DNA of 64,000 nucleotides from Lichenostomus cassidix. Lineage: Eukaryota > Chordata > Aves > Passeriformes > Meliphagidae. The stretch is from the NCBI GenBank assembly GCA_008360975.2, contig CM039211.1, positions 45,469,031 to 45,533,030 of the forward strand, read 5' to 3'. The position numbers and the translations under genes were made by a program. Below the pieces are notes generated by a model. The model saw nothing but the letters and a program-made list of their open reading frames with translations. It was not told the origin of the DNA and did not search any database. Below, one piece after another: positions 33,769 to 47,205 of this stretch. Within the stretch, counting starts at the first letter, position 1. Every line of letters starts with the position of its first letter.

Positions 33769-36700
33769 GTATGTGCTTCCATAATCTCAGAGTATGTATT
33801 TCTATCAAGCAATAAACACATGCACGTGAAAGTGAAGGCAAAAACACTCTCCCTGGGACTAAACTCGCTAATGTAAAGTTTCATTTTGAGATTAAGTAAG
33901 TCAGAATGCTTGAACCAAGACATCAAAATATTTAGCTTTCAAAACACAGAGTGTGCAGACCTGGTGTTCTTCCTACATAACCCAAATTTTTCCTTTTACC
34001 TTTTTGCTCCACTTCAGGTCCACTCCAGTGGCAGACTTGGCTTTCCTCATAGTGACCTACAATAGTATTCTTATCTCCTGTCATACTTGCAACTAAGTCT
34101 TAAAAAAATTTGCAAACTAGCTTAATTAGAACAAATAGCTTTCTAATCAATGAAATATGTAATTTTAACTACTGAATTATGAAAATAGTTTTTTAAAATT
34201 CATTTTAACATAATGAAATATTCTCTAAAGTTGTAATAACACACTTGTGATCAGATCACTATGCCAAATTATGTTTCAGAAAATCAATTTATTTCAATAG
34301 AAGTTTTAGGCAGGAAGGAGTGTGAATCCTGCCTTGCAAGCCTGGGAGTGGAGCCTTCTGCAAGGATGTGACTAGAGCATATATGTATGAATTCAAAGTA
34401 GATAGAGAATATTTCCAGCACAACACATTTAAGGTTAATGACACTTGCATAGTTAAAATTCTCCACATACTGACATTTCTCCTTGATATTTGTTACTGGA
34501 TTATATACAGACTGTGAGAATTCCTGCTATAAAATTGAATCAGAGAAAGAGATAGATTGGGATTTTGACTGCTTCATTAGACTTTCTGAACAAATCAAAA
34601 CTTTAAAGCCTGTAATTATTTTTTTTAATAATTAGTATGTATCAAATTTAGTGTCATGAATTGTTATTGTAGTAGTCATGTAGAAATGAGGACGTAGAAC
34701 AACTCATGCATTGTTTAATTTCAGATATTTTGAAATGGAAATATACTTCCTAAATGTGTAGTATTTGAATAAGGCTGCTAAATAACTGATGATATCCAAA
34801 TTATATGAAAGTTAAGTTTGCATTGACACTCAAAATCTAATTTTTGTTGTAAAATCTTGAAACACTTTTCATGTCACATTCAGCAATGTATGGGTAATAA
34901 AACAACTACGGAAATAAACAGTCCGTGGTTATTTAAAATTGAATTACCCATTTCCATGAATATTTGATCTGCTTATTACCTGCAAATGCTTTAGGTTGCT
35001 TTCCTATAATTTGAGTTTATTAAACTTCTGAAGGTACGGATCTGTGTGATAGGAATGGCTGTAGTTCTGAAAAAGAAAAAAAAAAGAATTTCACAGCATA
35101 TAAACTTTAACTGGATAGAGAGTCCAGAATTGTAGACTTCTGATGATATTTTCTTTTGACAAGGAATCTAAATGATGATGCAACAAAAAAGTCTAGTTGT
35201 CCTGCTGAATTTATAAATATCTGATGAACACACATATTTTCCAGGATTACTATCTTAAAAGTTACATATACCTTTGGTTCTTTCAAAACTAAAACAAGTA
35301 AAACACCTCATTTATACTCTTAGAATTTTTCACAGATGGAGGTAACTTAACAGGGGAAGTAGAAATAGTTATAGATGTTTTAGATATAAATTTCATTGTG
35401 ACAAGAAAAGATTACCTTTAGCTGCTGATAAAGATATTATCTTCAGAGATAATAAAAGAAAATGCCGAAGGCCATCCCGTCTGTGGTGTTGCTTACAGGT
35501 GTCATCAGCAAAGAATTTACCTTATGGTAGAATGTAAAATTCATGGTTTTAATCAGAAAGAAGGCTATTTATTTCACATTTATACTTTTTTTTTTAAATG
35601 ATACCTTATTTTATAATGCAGTTAATATAAGTCCATATGGAAAAAACAAAATGCTAAAGCCAAAAGTCAAATTAACAAAAATATTCTATAGTTTCCATTA
35701 CAAATCTGTTGCTAAAATGTCGCAAGAATCTGTTTGCAGTTTGTGAAAGACACAAAATAAAAGAAAAAGAATCTCTTACTCGAATGTTAGTACTGTAAGG
35801 GTATCAATAATATTTTTACCTTTGGGATGAGGTTTTTTCTCTCTGCTCCTTAAATCGTCTGTATAATAATGGAGGACAATTTCAATAGCATTAACACCCT
35901 TTTGAAGCTTTAGTATAATCATTAAGCGGTCTTCCTACTGCATATTTGAACTGTTGGATTCCAAATCTGATGCTTTGAATGTTATATACTTTCTAATTCA
36001 ATATTATCATAATATGGACAATATCAGATACGGGACAATAAAAGCTAAAGCTCATCCAAACTCTTTAGTAGGTATTATTTAATAGTACAAAACATGCTTA
36101 TAGAAATGATTACAACTGTATTTTTAAGTGACTCAATACAGATTTCTTATACAACAGCACAGACTAGTGGCTTTAGCGAGTCAGCAAGTTTGCCTTTTAA
36201 GCAGTCTTAAATTAAGAGGGCTAAGATCAGAGGGTATAGAGAATCAGAGTGTTTCTGTTTTTCTAATCTATGTATTGCTTCAGATAGGACTGGGCCCTTT
36301 CAAAATAGATTGAGGAGCTAAATAAAAAGTTCTTTACATATTGACAAGTTATTTATGCTGTAAGAAAGAGACTGAACCTGCCTTGCACAATTTTTTACAT
36401 TTATTTCCAAGGAACAACTTTGTCCAGAGTGAGTAGTTTCTCAGTTTCTTGCAGTGTGTTGCTGATTCACTGGATTGTTACATAAAATTACAGAAAGATG
36501 TTTTTGAAAAGTTCTTGATCTTTTTGACATTTCTAGACAAAAAGTGTTTGCATAACATTTGTCTGTGCACATTTTGAAACTGAGTGTAACTGTTACATTT
36601 AATATTTTCATAAATCTTCTAGACTTCAGAGAATATATAGTTACAATTAAGGTTATTAACTTAATCTGAATGGAGGAATTGTAATCATATTGATTATACA

Positions 36701-39700
36701 GAGGTCTCCTTACCTTATGCATCTTCATATGTCTGCTTTTCACGATTTTCTCTCTAGTTAGTCGAAGTCCAGTATCACCCTGACATCAGTGTAGTTGCTT
36801 CTCGTATCTGATATATCCCTAATCAGTATTGTCTTACATTTCCCATTAACATGGACCCTACTTCTTGAGAAATGCTTTTCTTTGCAATTATCCACCTAGA
36901 GAACCTAGTGTGAAGTCCTGTAGAGACATGAAATTAGGGTGTGAATGCAGTAAGTACATGGGAAGGTGCCAACCATGGAAGTATATCTGCAAATTTTCAG
37001 TTTTTTAGAACCTAGCTCATGCAGACAGAAAACATACTGCTCTTCCTCATCAGAATAAATTGACAAAATGGGTGGAGGTGTGCCTCTGTGAGTGCATTTA
37101 AAAAGTGAACTCCCACAATATTTCATCTGTTGATCACTCTAAATTGCTGGTATCAGGGTAATGAACACTGGACCTAAAGACAAAGTTACAGATAGGACAC
37201 TATAAATAATCCCTAGATTGAAATTCCAGTGGGCTGAACTTATCAGCAGGTATTTGTAACTTAGCAACAACCAATATGATGAGGTGTAAAAAATATGAAA
37301 CGTGAACCCCAAGCCTGGGAGGAAATAAATGATTCACCATGCCATTTAAATTACTATATAATTTGGTGTAAGTTTTCTTGGGACAGAAGATACTTCAGGC
37401 ATGATAGCCTGATATCAATCTATCATTTGACTGCATAATCATAGTTCCTCTTACCATACTCCTCCACTGTGTATTTATATTATTCAACATGGTTCAGCTG
37501 GCTTGATTTCCTCGTCCTAGGTGGTTTCATTTCCACTCCATCCTGCCATGCAATTTTTTCCCAGATGCATTATTTCTAAGCAAATGAAAATAGGCTAATG
37601 AAATTACAATACCAGTAGAGTTCTGGTAGTCTCAAGATAGCAAATACAGACTAATAAGGAAATCTCTCTCTCTATTTCTTTTTTTTTTTTTTTTTTTTTT
37701 TGGAAAATATGTATACCTATAGGTATTTTGGCTAAAACTTGTAAATCTGTAAGGCTGTAGGCTGTGTACTCATGTCCAAATCACAGTTCTGTCTGAACCA
37801 TTTAACATCTAAACTGGCTGTCTTGAAATCCTCATCAGGCAGATATAAAATCAACATTTACAGGGATTAGCTTGGAAGAAATGTCGAGTGTTGTCTGAAT
37901 TTGGGACTATACATAGATGAAACAGAACTGAGAATGAAGACAGAAAAGCTGTTCAAAAATGTCCAGTGCCCGGTAAGCTGCATGGTACTGCTTATTTTAA
38001 CATTCAGCAGCAAAATGTCTTTGCAGTGCTGACTACCATGTGTGTTTTGGGACCTAAATATCAGTCTCCTGGCAGGTGGAAAAAAAAATCATGTTTTTGG
38101 TTTTGTTTTTATTTGTTTTTTGGGTTTTTTTCTATTCTGAAACTGACAACTCTTAAAGAATTCTGGGTATTCACTGTGACATTCCTGCTACCTATCCATA
38201 ACATTGGGATTTTAATTTATTTTCTTAGACTAATATTTTTACTTATCATAGTGAATAAAAAGTGTAGCATTTAGATTTATGCTATAAAATTTTAAAAAAT
38301 GGTTGACTGAAAAGGCCTCTTTGTCTTTAATTTCCCTCTCCTTTTTCATCTTCTCCCCATTTTGGAAGGATTTATGCTCCCTAGATCATAGTTATGAGTA
38401 TGGCTTAATTATGTACTCCTCCATTCAGACATTGAATAGCAAGGAGATTTAGATCTCATATTTTCATAATTTTACACTACTGATGCCATTAGAATACTGA
38501 TCACTGAGATGGCTACACAAGTGTCAAGCCCCTAAGTTTCATCAATGGTAATAATTTCAATTTTTCATTACCCCACTCATAAAAAAACCCTTCACTTTTG
38601 TTTAAAGACAGGAAAGAAATCCTTCCAGCAGATGGCAGCAACTCTCCACCTACCCCAACTTTGACTAAAAATGTGTAATATTAAGCAAAAACTCTGTTAA
38701 GAAATTATTTTTATCCAGCTGATGGCTGAATTGCTTACACAGACCATTTTTTTCCAGTTTTAATTTTCAAGATGACCAAGCACAACTGGTATCACTAAGT
38801 TGTCTGAAACCAGCCAAGAGAAGAGGCATCTGTTACATCACATTTAGTTTACCGTATTCACAATTCAGATAAAGGAAGGAGGATCAAAGTTGTAGTCAAA
38901 TCTGAATTTAGGTGACAGGGTGCCCTGTTTAAACTAAATTTACAGCTGCAAGAATCTGAAGCTATTCTGCCTTTTACCGAGCATCTGTAAGGATTGCCTT
39001 GCAGAGAACTTGTCACTCCTAGTTATTCATCTTACTTGGCACATTTGTAGTATAAGTGGTATTGGACAGGATATACACAGCTTCTCTAAAGGAGAGACTT
39101 GCTCAGGCATTCTTCTGTATTCACAGAAGATCACAAGATCTTCCTGTTCAAGGGATACTGCCAAATAGGATATTTAAAAATAATACAATTAACTCAAGTT
39201 AAGTTTATGCTGCAGCTTCCTGTAAATAATTAACTGGTTGTATTTTAAATCTGTCTTTAAAAGAGAGTGTTAAAGTGACTTTTTTTCTGCTGAAAAAACC
39301 CATCAGCTACTGAGACAGCAATTCCCTGTGGCACTATCCTACAGTTTATTCAGTTATGTATAGACTTAACTTGCATGTAAATAATCCCTCTTCTGTGGAG
39401 CCTCTTGTTTAACTATGCCTTAATACATGAATAAGCCACTCTAGGATTCAGATGTAGCTGATTACAATTAAATTATTGTTATACATAAGAAACATGATCA
39501 AAAATACATATATAATCAAAGGATTATATATATAATTCTTCCACTGCCATCAACTTCCTTGTTATTTGATATTTAAAGGACTTATAAATAAAGCTAAAGC
39601 TGACTAATGATGCAGAAGCCTGAAAGAATCCCAGCATAGTCTGAATTTCTGGACAAATATGTGAGATAAAAAATATTTTGCATACTTTAAAACAATGCAG

Positions 39701-41198
39701 CTGTAATCCATATTTCAACATGGCAGCTAACAATACAAATAATTTTATTTGCTGCAGAGTTTTTGTTTTTGTTTAGCCTAAAAAAGGATGTTGTATTTTT
39801 CAGCCAAATATTATGAAAGTACCTACATTAGAAAACATTAATTTGTATAAAAGTACTACTAAAGAGCTTTCAATTACCTGCTGACAATTTCTTAGCAATG
39901 TTGTATGTAGAATGCATGTACCAGGGGATATGTTACACTAGTAAACAAAGAATAATCTTTTCTGACTTTATAACCTAAGCATTGCTGTTTAGTTGTTAGG
40001 GACTTTTTTTGTCATATTTTTATTTTTAATTTTTATAAATAGAAATGTTCTTTTCTTGCTACATCTGTTCAGATGACTTTGGAGTACTCCTGGCTCTTTT
40101 GCTTTTAACCTCCATTTGCTATCATTTGTGGTCTAAGATCATGTATGCCAATTGCCTTTAGAAATGTTATATTCAAAAAGGGTGATAGAGTACAGTTGTG
40201 AGATGATGAGAAGAGAGGAATAGGTAAAATAACACTTTGGCTTTGATTTGTTAACCTGTCTTGGGAACTATGGCTTCGGTCAGACAGTACTGGACCACAT
40301 GATCACTTAAAGGACTCAAAGTAGGATTCTCAATTTTGAAACACTCATCAAGAATTTTTGCAGTGGGAAATCCTATTCATATATTTTGATTTTTGAAAAA
40401 TGGTCTGTATAACTGTTGTACGTTTAATAGGTATATGGGGTTTTTCCTTCAAAACATAACTTCCTGGTATGTACTTGACATTTGCCATAGTATGTCAGAT
40501 GTTTTCTTTAGAAAATAGAAAACGACAGAAAAAATCTCCCAGAAAACAGTATTGAAAACAACAACTACAATGACAACAACAAAAAGTAGAATCTTTGCAT
40601 GAAAGGGAAAAATGTACTGCAGTCCTGTTCCAGGATATATTTTATAATTTATTCTTGGTGTATGACCAGATGAAATAATGACAACATCTCCAGGGGTTTT
40701 TTTCTGATTACTCTCCACCCACCATTAATTTTTTATCTTTTTGTGAATTCATTTTAGTGATACCTGTTTCATAGCTTTTGGATGACATATCAGTTGACCC
40801 ATTAGTAGCAGATTTTCCTTATTATTTTATAAATATTGCTGGACAATTTCTATGTGATAGTATGCCATTTTTGTAAATGCCAAATGCCGCTGAGTACTAT
40901 TTGCGTTCATTAGATATATAAAGAAAACAATACAACAGTGGATATATTGTAAACAAAAGCCATTGAAACCAAAACTAGCCATAGAAACAAAATATTTTTA
41001 AATGGAAAAAAAAATAAGTAGGGCAGTAACAAAAGGAAATTTGCATATGTATCTTATTTACAAAATCCTTAATTATACCAGTAAGATCAGTGGGTTTCAT
41101 AAAATAATAACTTCTAGTTGTATCTCGAATACAGAGTATTGTCCCTACCACAGTTTCTCCAAGGCACAGGTTAGCTCACATAAAATAGTTAATTTAGC
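33769..41198. other. Single-copy AT-rich DNA, no gene
   Basis: The longest feature-poor stretch in the window. A 23-base T tract lies at 37679-37701. Open frames of up to about 100 codons (for instance 36441-36743 minus, 37966-38274 plus) show no domains and are rich in AT-encoded residues. No RNA gene is recognised. Confidence 0.6.
37679..37701 (+). repeat. Poly(T) tract, 23 bases
   Basis: An uninterrupted run of 23 T after a short CT repeat. It may be the tail of a minus-strand retrocopy, but no such copy is recognised to its left. Confidence 0.9.
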
Positions 41199-41845
41199 TG
41201 TGATGTCTTCTGTGCCTGGAACTCTGAGAAAATACGGGCACAGCCCCAGGCCCTCGGCTCGGCCCCCCTGCAGCTGGCTTGAGGGCAATCACAGCAGAAG
41301 ACGCTGGCATGGTAAGGGTAAGGGTAAAGGATAAGGGATGCTTATCCATGGGTAAGGCCTGGTGGTGTCTGACTGTGGCTGCAGTGAGTCCTGACCCTGC
41401 GGCTCCCAGCTGGGCAGGATGCTGGGCAGCCTCTGGCACAGCTCTGGAGCCTTTCACCATGGCTTGGCCATGGGACCCAGCCTCCACACACAGCTGGGGC
41501 TGAGGAAGGTGGGCACACCCTGGGAGGACAATCTGGGAGCTGCAGATATGCCAGGCTGGGCAGAATGTGCCTGTGGCAGGCGTTCTGCTAGCGGGGGAAA
41601 GAGCCGAGGGGCAGTGGGAAGCTAGACTGCTCTGCAGCTGGGCAGTAAGGGAGTGGGCAGTTCAGATGTGGGCAATCAGAGGTGGGGAAGGCCCTGGCTG
41701 GACATCAGTGGAACCAGGAAGGGTCAGGGCCCTGCAACTGGCCAGGCCTTAAAGGCTGCCCAAGCTCATGACATTCTTGGTTGGCCCTGGCAGCTGCTTT
41801 TACCTCAGCCTGTGGTAAGTCTGACAGGAACTTCTGTCTCATGAA
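41199..41845. other. GC-rich block of unknown origin
   Basis: About 640 bases far richer in G and C than several kilobases on either side, with sharp edges. It contains a hexamer-like GTAAGG array (41309-41339) and many GGGCAG/CTGGGCAG phrases, but no repeat terminus, target-site duplication or poly(A) tail that I can define. Open frames occur on both strands (41194-41487 minus, 41279-41503 and 41567-41752 plus) but they overlap each other and look like the usual effect of high GC. It could be an unrecognised LTR, a satellite-like repeat, or a regulatory or transcribed region. Confidence 0.5.
41309..41339 (+). repeat. GGTAAG-type hexamer array
   Basis: GGTAAGGGTAAGGGTAAAGG followed by ATAAGGG: three to four imperfect hexamers with runs of G. 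Similar to, but not the same as, the vertebrate telomere repeat TTAGGG. Confidence 0.8.
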
Positions 41846-44800
41846 GAGCAAATGCTAGTATTTATATTATTATTACTGGTAGTTATTTTCAAAGAGGAGA
41901 TCTGACCTAGTAATTTTTTTTTCTTACGATTTAGGAGCTCCTTTTATAGTGTAGGTTTGCTGCAGCACTGGAATAGAAATTCTCAGACTTTGTGAAATGC
42001 AAGGTAAAACAACACTGATGCTATTCTAATAGGTGAAAAAGGGTTAAGCACATTTTCCCTTTATATCTCTGCAGGGTCCTGTTTACTAGAGCTTAAATCT
42101 CTACCAAATAGCAGCCTGAAACCCCTCTATTTTGCTTCCTACTACATTCCCACTGGGGCAATGCCATGTTTCTTGATATTATTCTTCATCGTTCTACCTC
42201 TTAATAGCAATACTACTGAGAATGACTTTACAGTAGCAGAAACACTGATTTACTTGGCTGTAAAATCATTCCTGGAAGACTGCCTGCTTGTGCTGTACCA
42301 TTAAGAGGGAGACTGTGTTTAAGTCTGTTCGTGAAAATGAGATTAGGCAAGTGACAGGTTTTAATAGGCCTCTCGTAGCTTCATTATCAACTACTGTGTT
42401 TCTGAACTAAATACACAAGTGACATTGAAGGGCCAGGATTAATCATAAAGGAGTGATGAGGAAAATATTCAGAAAATATTTAAGGACAAAATACCTTTTA
42501 TTCTCACAAAACACATAAGATAAAAAATTCTTAATCAACTTATTTCATTATCCCTCCTATGCATGTACACCTCTACCTCTAGAAATGGGAAATACTCCGG
42601 GTATTTTAGACCAAAAATCTTTTCTCCTAGTTTAACTAGTCTTTTTGCAAGACTTCCTAGTTTTGTTCACTAAGGAAACCAATTGAACTAAATTATGTAT
42701 TAGATTTTCTAAATATTGAAAATCCTGATTTTGATATAATTGTTCACTCTTCCATGTTTTAATTTGACGAGTGTATATTCTTCCTCTTCTTTCATCTTGC
42801 TGGTTAGACCCAAAGACACATCTCTTGATGTTCTTTCTTGAGTAAAAGCAAATGGTTAGAGAAGGAATATTTTACTCTAAACTTTATTTGAGAAATTCAG
42901 CTTTTTCACACTTCATATTTCTAGGGATACCAGTAAACTGGGTGTACTCATACATCTTGAGAATGATTATCAGATGTTTTTGACTGCAGTTATTGTATCA
43001 GAAAGGAAAATTTGCTCTTAATAAAAAAACAATTTTTGACAGTATAATCTCTTGGTCAAAAAAATTCTAAATAAAAATCACTTTAAATTATATCAGGGAA
43101 AAGAAATCACTATGAAAGGAAAATTCAAGGTATAGAGCAAAGTTTTATGCAGTTTTTCATCCCTTTAAACAATTTTTTAGTAAAATTTTAGAAGCATGGA
43201 GTCTTCTCTCTGATATTAATTCTAAATAAGACTAAGTACCTCCAGCCTGTAGAAGATTCAACTTCTAGCTCCCCTATCTTGCTTATAATCAACCCTATAT
43301 TATATTTTCTCAGTGCTCCCATTTTTAGAGATTTTCTATAGACTTTTTATAATCTAAATGTGAAGTTATGGAATGTTACAGTGTTAGTTGGTGCAATGGT
43401 TTCTAGCATCTAAAAGATGTTAGTCAGAACTAAGCTATGCCAGCATGACAGTTGGCATTGAGTTAATTAAAAGTCACTTAATTCCTTCTCTTGTCAGTAT
43501 TTGGTTTGGTTTGTGTTTCTTTCCTTCCTAGAGCACGGAAGTGGCTTCTTTTTCATGAGCCCATATAGGACCTCATTTTCTATTCTGTGCCATATCCACA
43601 TATATAACTGCACTGTTTCCTTTAAAAAAAATGCACTTGACTACAATGTCATTTGTCCTGACAGGCTTTTCAGTTATTAAAGAGCTTTTGTCTGTCCCTG
43701 GATGTGACCTTCAAATACCTGAGAGAGATTTTTCTTTTGAAAAAAACAAGCTAAAATCTAGTTACCATAAAAAGAAAAATACCAAATCATATGCTTCTGC
43801 CGCTTTCCCTCTATCAGACTGCCATCAAAAAGGTAAACTTGCAGAAAATGAGACTCTTTTTTCCTAAGTAACAATGCTGAGCTCTTTAGAGTCATGGACT
43901 CTCTCAGGAGAGTAACTGTGGACAGGGCAGAAAAACGTGACAGGAGGACATTCTATCTGTTCCATGCTAGCTGTTAGCTTTGCCTATGTAAGGCATGGAA
44001 TACAATGAATTTCCATTTTCATTATTTCAGTACAAGAGTGATTATGAAGAAGACTAAGGGACAGCCACAAGAGAATTAGCCTTGATGAGGTCAAATTGAA
44101 ATGAGTTACCTTCATTCCCATAGATTCTCATATTTTCACAGTATTCTTCAATGAATTTATTTACAAGGCATGTCACTGACATAGCAGAAGACTGTCAACT
44201 CCATTTACCAGTGACAAACCTGAGAGAGGCCTGGCCATGGTCATACAGAGTCTAACAGCACCATCTGTCTCCAAAGTCTGCTGGCAGCCCTTCAGCACAG
44301 ACCACATCTTTTATCTCCAGAGCTTTTAGCATTGTGTCACACATATTTAGAAACAAGGTTTGGGAACTGTGACATCTCCTTTTTATTATTTTGTATTTAA
44401 AGACAGAATAAAGGTTCTAGAGACACAAGAGATCGATTAGGGGAAAGAGTATTTTCATTAAAAAATTTAGCACTCATAAGTTTTTTTTCAAGCAGGGACA
44501 TGCCTATTGATCCTGTGGGGCTGTATAGCAATATTCTTCCCTTGATATTTTTAGCAATATAAGCCACCATCCTCTTCATATTTTTTTTCTCTTCTAAATA
44601 AACAGTAGCCAGTGACAGAGATTTTTCTGTGTCTGCAAGTTTAGGAATCTAAATAGATAAGTTTCCAGAGCTACCCTATGATATTCTGATATGCTGTTGA
44701 TCTTGTCAATTCTTGAGGTTTTTATCAGCTGTGATTTAATCTCAAAGCTATGCTGATAAACTGATATCTTTAATGATACTTAGACAAAAACTGAATGAGC

Positions 44801-46151
44801 CCTAATGTGAAATTATTAAAAGAAATTGAGTAAAAATAGAAAAGAGACATGAAATTGTGAGCAGAAAAAAAAAAAAAAACAGTGCAGGGAAAAAGGGAGA
44901 TGAAAGGCATGCATGCCCCCAAATACAGGAAAAAGTTAGCCTTACTAAAATGTCCCATGACTACAACTCTGCAATGGTTCTTCCTCTTTCTTTTAAATGC
45001 ACACAGAATGTGTTTATTACTCCTCAAGCAAATGACAATAAATTAGTCTACTTAAATGGGGTTTAAAAATTAGATTAAGAATATATTTTAGGCAATATTT
45101 TTACTTTTTGTGGTTGGAACTGCTGCTTTTTTTTAAGGAAAAATTGAAGAAAAATAGTACTAATAACAGAAGAGGAAAACACTAAATGTCAAAAAAGTTC
45201 TTTCAGTGGACTGGACAGGTTCATACTTCTCAAGTGATGAAAGCCCATGTAGTTGCCATGTAGGCACCTAAAATATATAGCATAGAGCAACAAAGAGAAT
45301 TGATAAAACAATGGAAGAATCTCATAGTTGCATATGTGTTTATGAAAAAGGAGCAATGGGTAGTGCACCAGTTTTCAAGACATATTTTATGAATTCTTAT
45401 TGCTTAATCAGCATTCCTATGATGTGATGATTAATTGAGCAACTTAAGGAAAAAATTAATTGATGCTTTCTTATATATAAAGGAAATGCTAATTAGTTTA
45501 TAGTGTTAGCGTAAGAAATCTCTGCCCTAAACACAGCAATGTTAAAATGTAACAAAGTATGTATTCAAGGTAGCCATTTGAACCTTGTCATTCAGCCTTC
45601 AGCACTGACAACATTATAATTTGCATATTTCTATTCACTCTGCTTCCTGTCTAACTGAAAAATATACCAGATATTGAAATGCTTCTGACATAAAAATTAA
45701 CTCAGTTCTTTGTCATATACAACCATGTTGCATGCATTTTAAGGCCCTGCAAGATCATATGAAATAAATGCTTGAAACCTATGTTCCTTATGCATTTTAT
45801 ACTCCTTATTTGCTTATAACAAAAGTACTCTATCTGCCTCTTTTCAACAACTGTCTGTGTTGCATATGCAGTGCATTAAAAAAAAAAAAAATTAACCAAA
45901 ACACTGAAACTGTTACGGTATTATGACAAAAATGTAGTAGTTTCAGAGAAGAGTATTTTTAGGGTGAAACATTCTTGATTACTCTTGTTCATTTATTGCT
46001 ATTTACTTTTATTCTTTCCTAAATCATTTAGGACTGTTGTGATTTCTGACTCTCATGAATGAGATATGTAAAAAGGTGGAAGGTGGTTACCAATTCCAGA
46101 CTGCCTAGGTGGGTGGATAAAATACAAACTCATAATTGCTGTGAAAAAAAA
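41846..46151. other. Single-copy AT-rich DNA, no gene
   Basis: No gene is supported. The stretch 42050-42430 has higher complexity and could be a conserved non-coding element. A possible MIR-type SINE remnant lies at 44195-44315. A-runs of 15 and 14 bases lie at 44865-44879 and 45878-45891. Confidence 0.55.
44195..44315 (-). mobile_element. Possible ancient MIR-like SINE remnant
   Basis: The run TTTACCAGTGACAAACCTGA, then GAGAGGCCTGGCCATGGTCA, then CATACAGAGTCTAACAGC follows the order of the MIR core on the minus strand (the 'fraction of the core with GGTCACACAG' pattern). Identity is low and the match was made by eye, so it may be chance. Confidence 0.3.
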
Positions 46152-46420
46152 TCACAGTATCCCAGCATGGTCGAGGTTGGATTTGGGCCAAACTCCCTAC
46201 TCAAGTAGAGCTACTGAGAGCAGGTTGATCAAGACCATGTCCAGATGGTTTTTCAGTACTTCTAAGATGAATATTCCACAGTCATTTCTAGGCAAACTAG
46301 TTCAGTATTCAGTTACAGTAAAACAGCTGGGTTTGGATATGCATACAGAGCTTGATGAGGTTTCCTTTCAGCTGCCTTCTCTCCAGATTGAATAGCCTCC
46401 CCCAACATTACCCCAAAGGA
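46152..46420 (-). mobile_element. CR1 LINE 3' fragment, minus strand
   Basis: Starts with the CR1 terminus TCACAGTATCCCAGCATGG and includes GACCATGTCCAGATGG and TCTCCAGATTGAATAGCC. About 270 bases, with an internal deletion relative to longer copies. Followed after a few bases by another CR1 in the same orientation. Confidence 0.85.
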
Positions 46421-46425
46421 AAGAT

Positions 46426-47205
46426 CACAGAATCACAGACTCATAGAATGGTTAGGGATGGAAAGGACCTTAAAAATCTTTTCAATCCAACCCCCTTGCC
46501 TGGGTTTCCTTCCAGTATACTGGTTGTATGAAGTGCCATCCAGCCTGGCCTTGTTTTTTTCCTTGGTTTTTTGGTCTATTTCCACAGATGGGGAGTCCAC
46601 AACCTCTTTGGACAATATATCCCTTCCTAATATCTGACCTAAATATGTACTCCTTCAACTTAAGGCCATTCTCCCTTGGCCTATCCCTACATGCCCTTGT
46701 TAAAAGTCCATCTCAGTCATCTTGCAAGCCTCCTTCAGATACTGCAAGGTGCCACAAGTTCTCCCTGAAGCCTTTTTTTTTTTCGGACTAAGCAGCCCCA
46801 GCTCTCTCATTCCATCCTCATAAGAGAGATGCTCCAGCCCTGTGGTCAATTTGGTGTCTCTTTTCAAGATTTGTTCCAGCAGATGCACATCTTCCTTTTG
46901 TTGGGGGCCCCGGACTTAGATGGAGTGGTCCAGGTGGGGTCTCACAAGAGCAGAGTAGAGAGGGACAGTCACCTCCCCTGACCTGCTGGTGACACTGCTT
47001 TCTGTGCTGCCCAGGCTGCAGCTGGCTTTCTGAGCTGCAAGTGCGTATCACTGTGTCCTGTTTTTCTTCTCATCAACCAACACCCCCAAATCTTTCTCCT
47101 CTCAATCCATTCTCCACCCAGCCTGTACTTATGCTTGGGCATCTCCAGCCCAGATGCAGGACCTTGCATCCAGCCTTGCTGGAACATCATGAGGTTTTCA
47201 TCTTA
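46426..47205 (-). mobile_element. CR1 LINE, 5'-truncated, minus strand
   Basis: The terminus CACAGAATCACAGACTCATA at 46427-46446 begins a 780-base copy. Minus frame 46700-46888 contains GLEHLSYEDGMRELGLLS, typical of the C-terminal CR1 ORF2, and 46818-47190 continue it in other frames. A T-run at 46773-46783 breaks the frame. Truncated at about 47205. Dead copy. Confidence 0.93.

Noticed and set aside
41309..41339. Interstitial telomere repeat
   Set aside because: The units are GTAAGG/GGATAAGG and not TTAGGG; only a few copies, within a GC-rich block.
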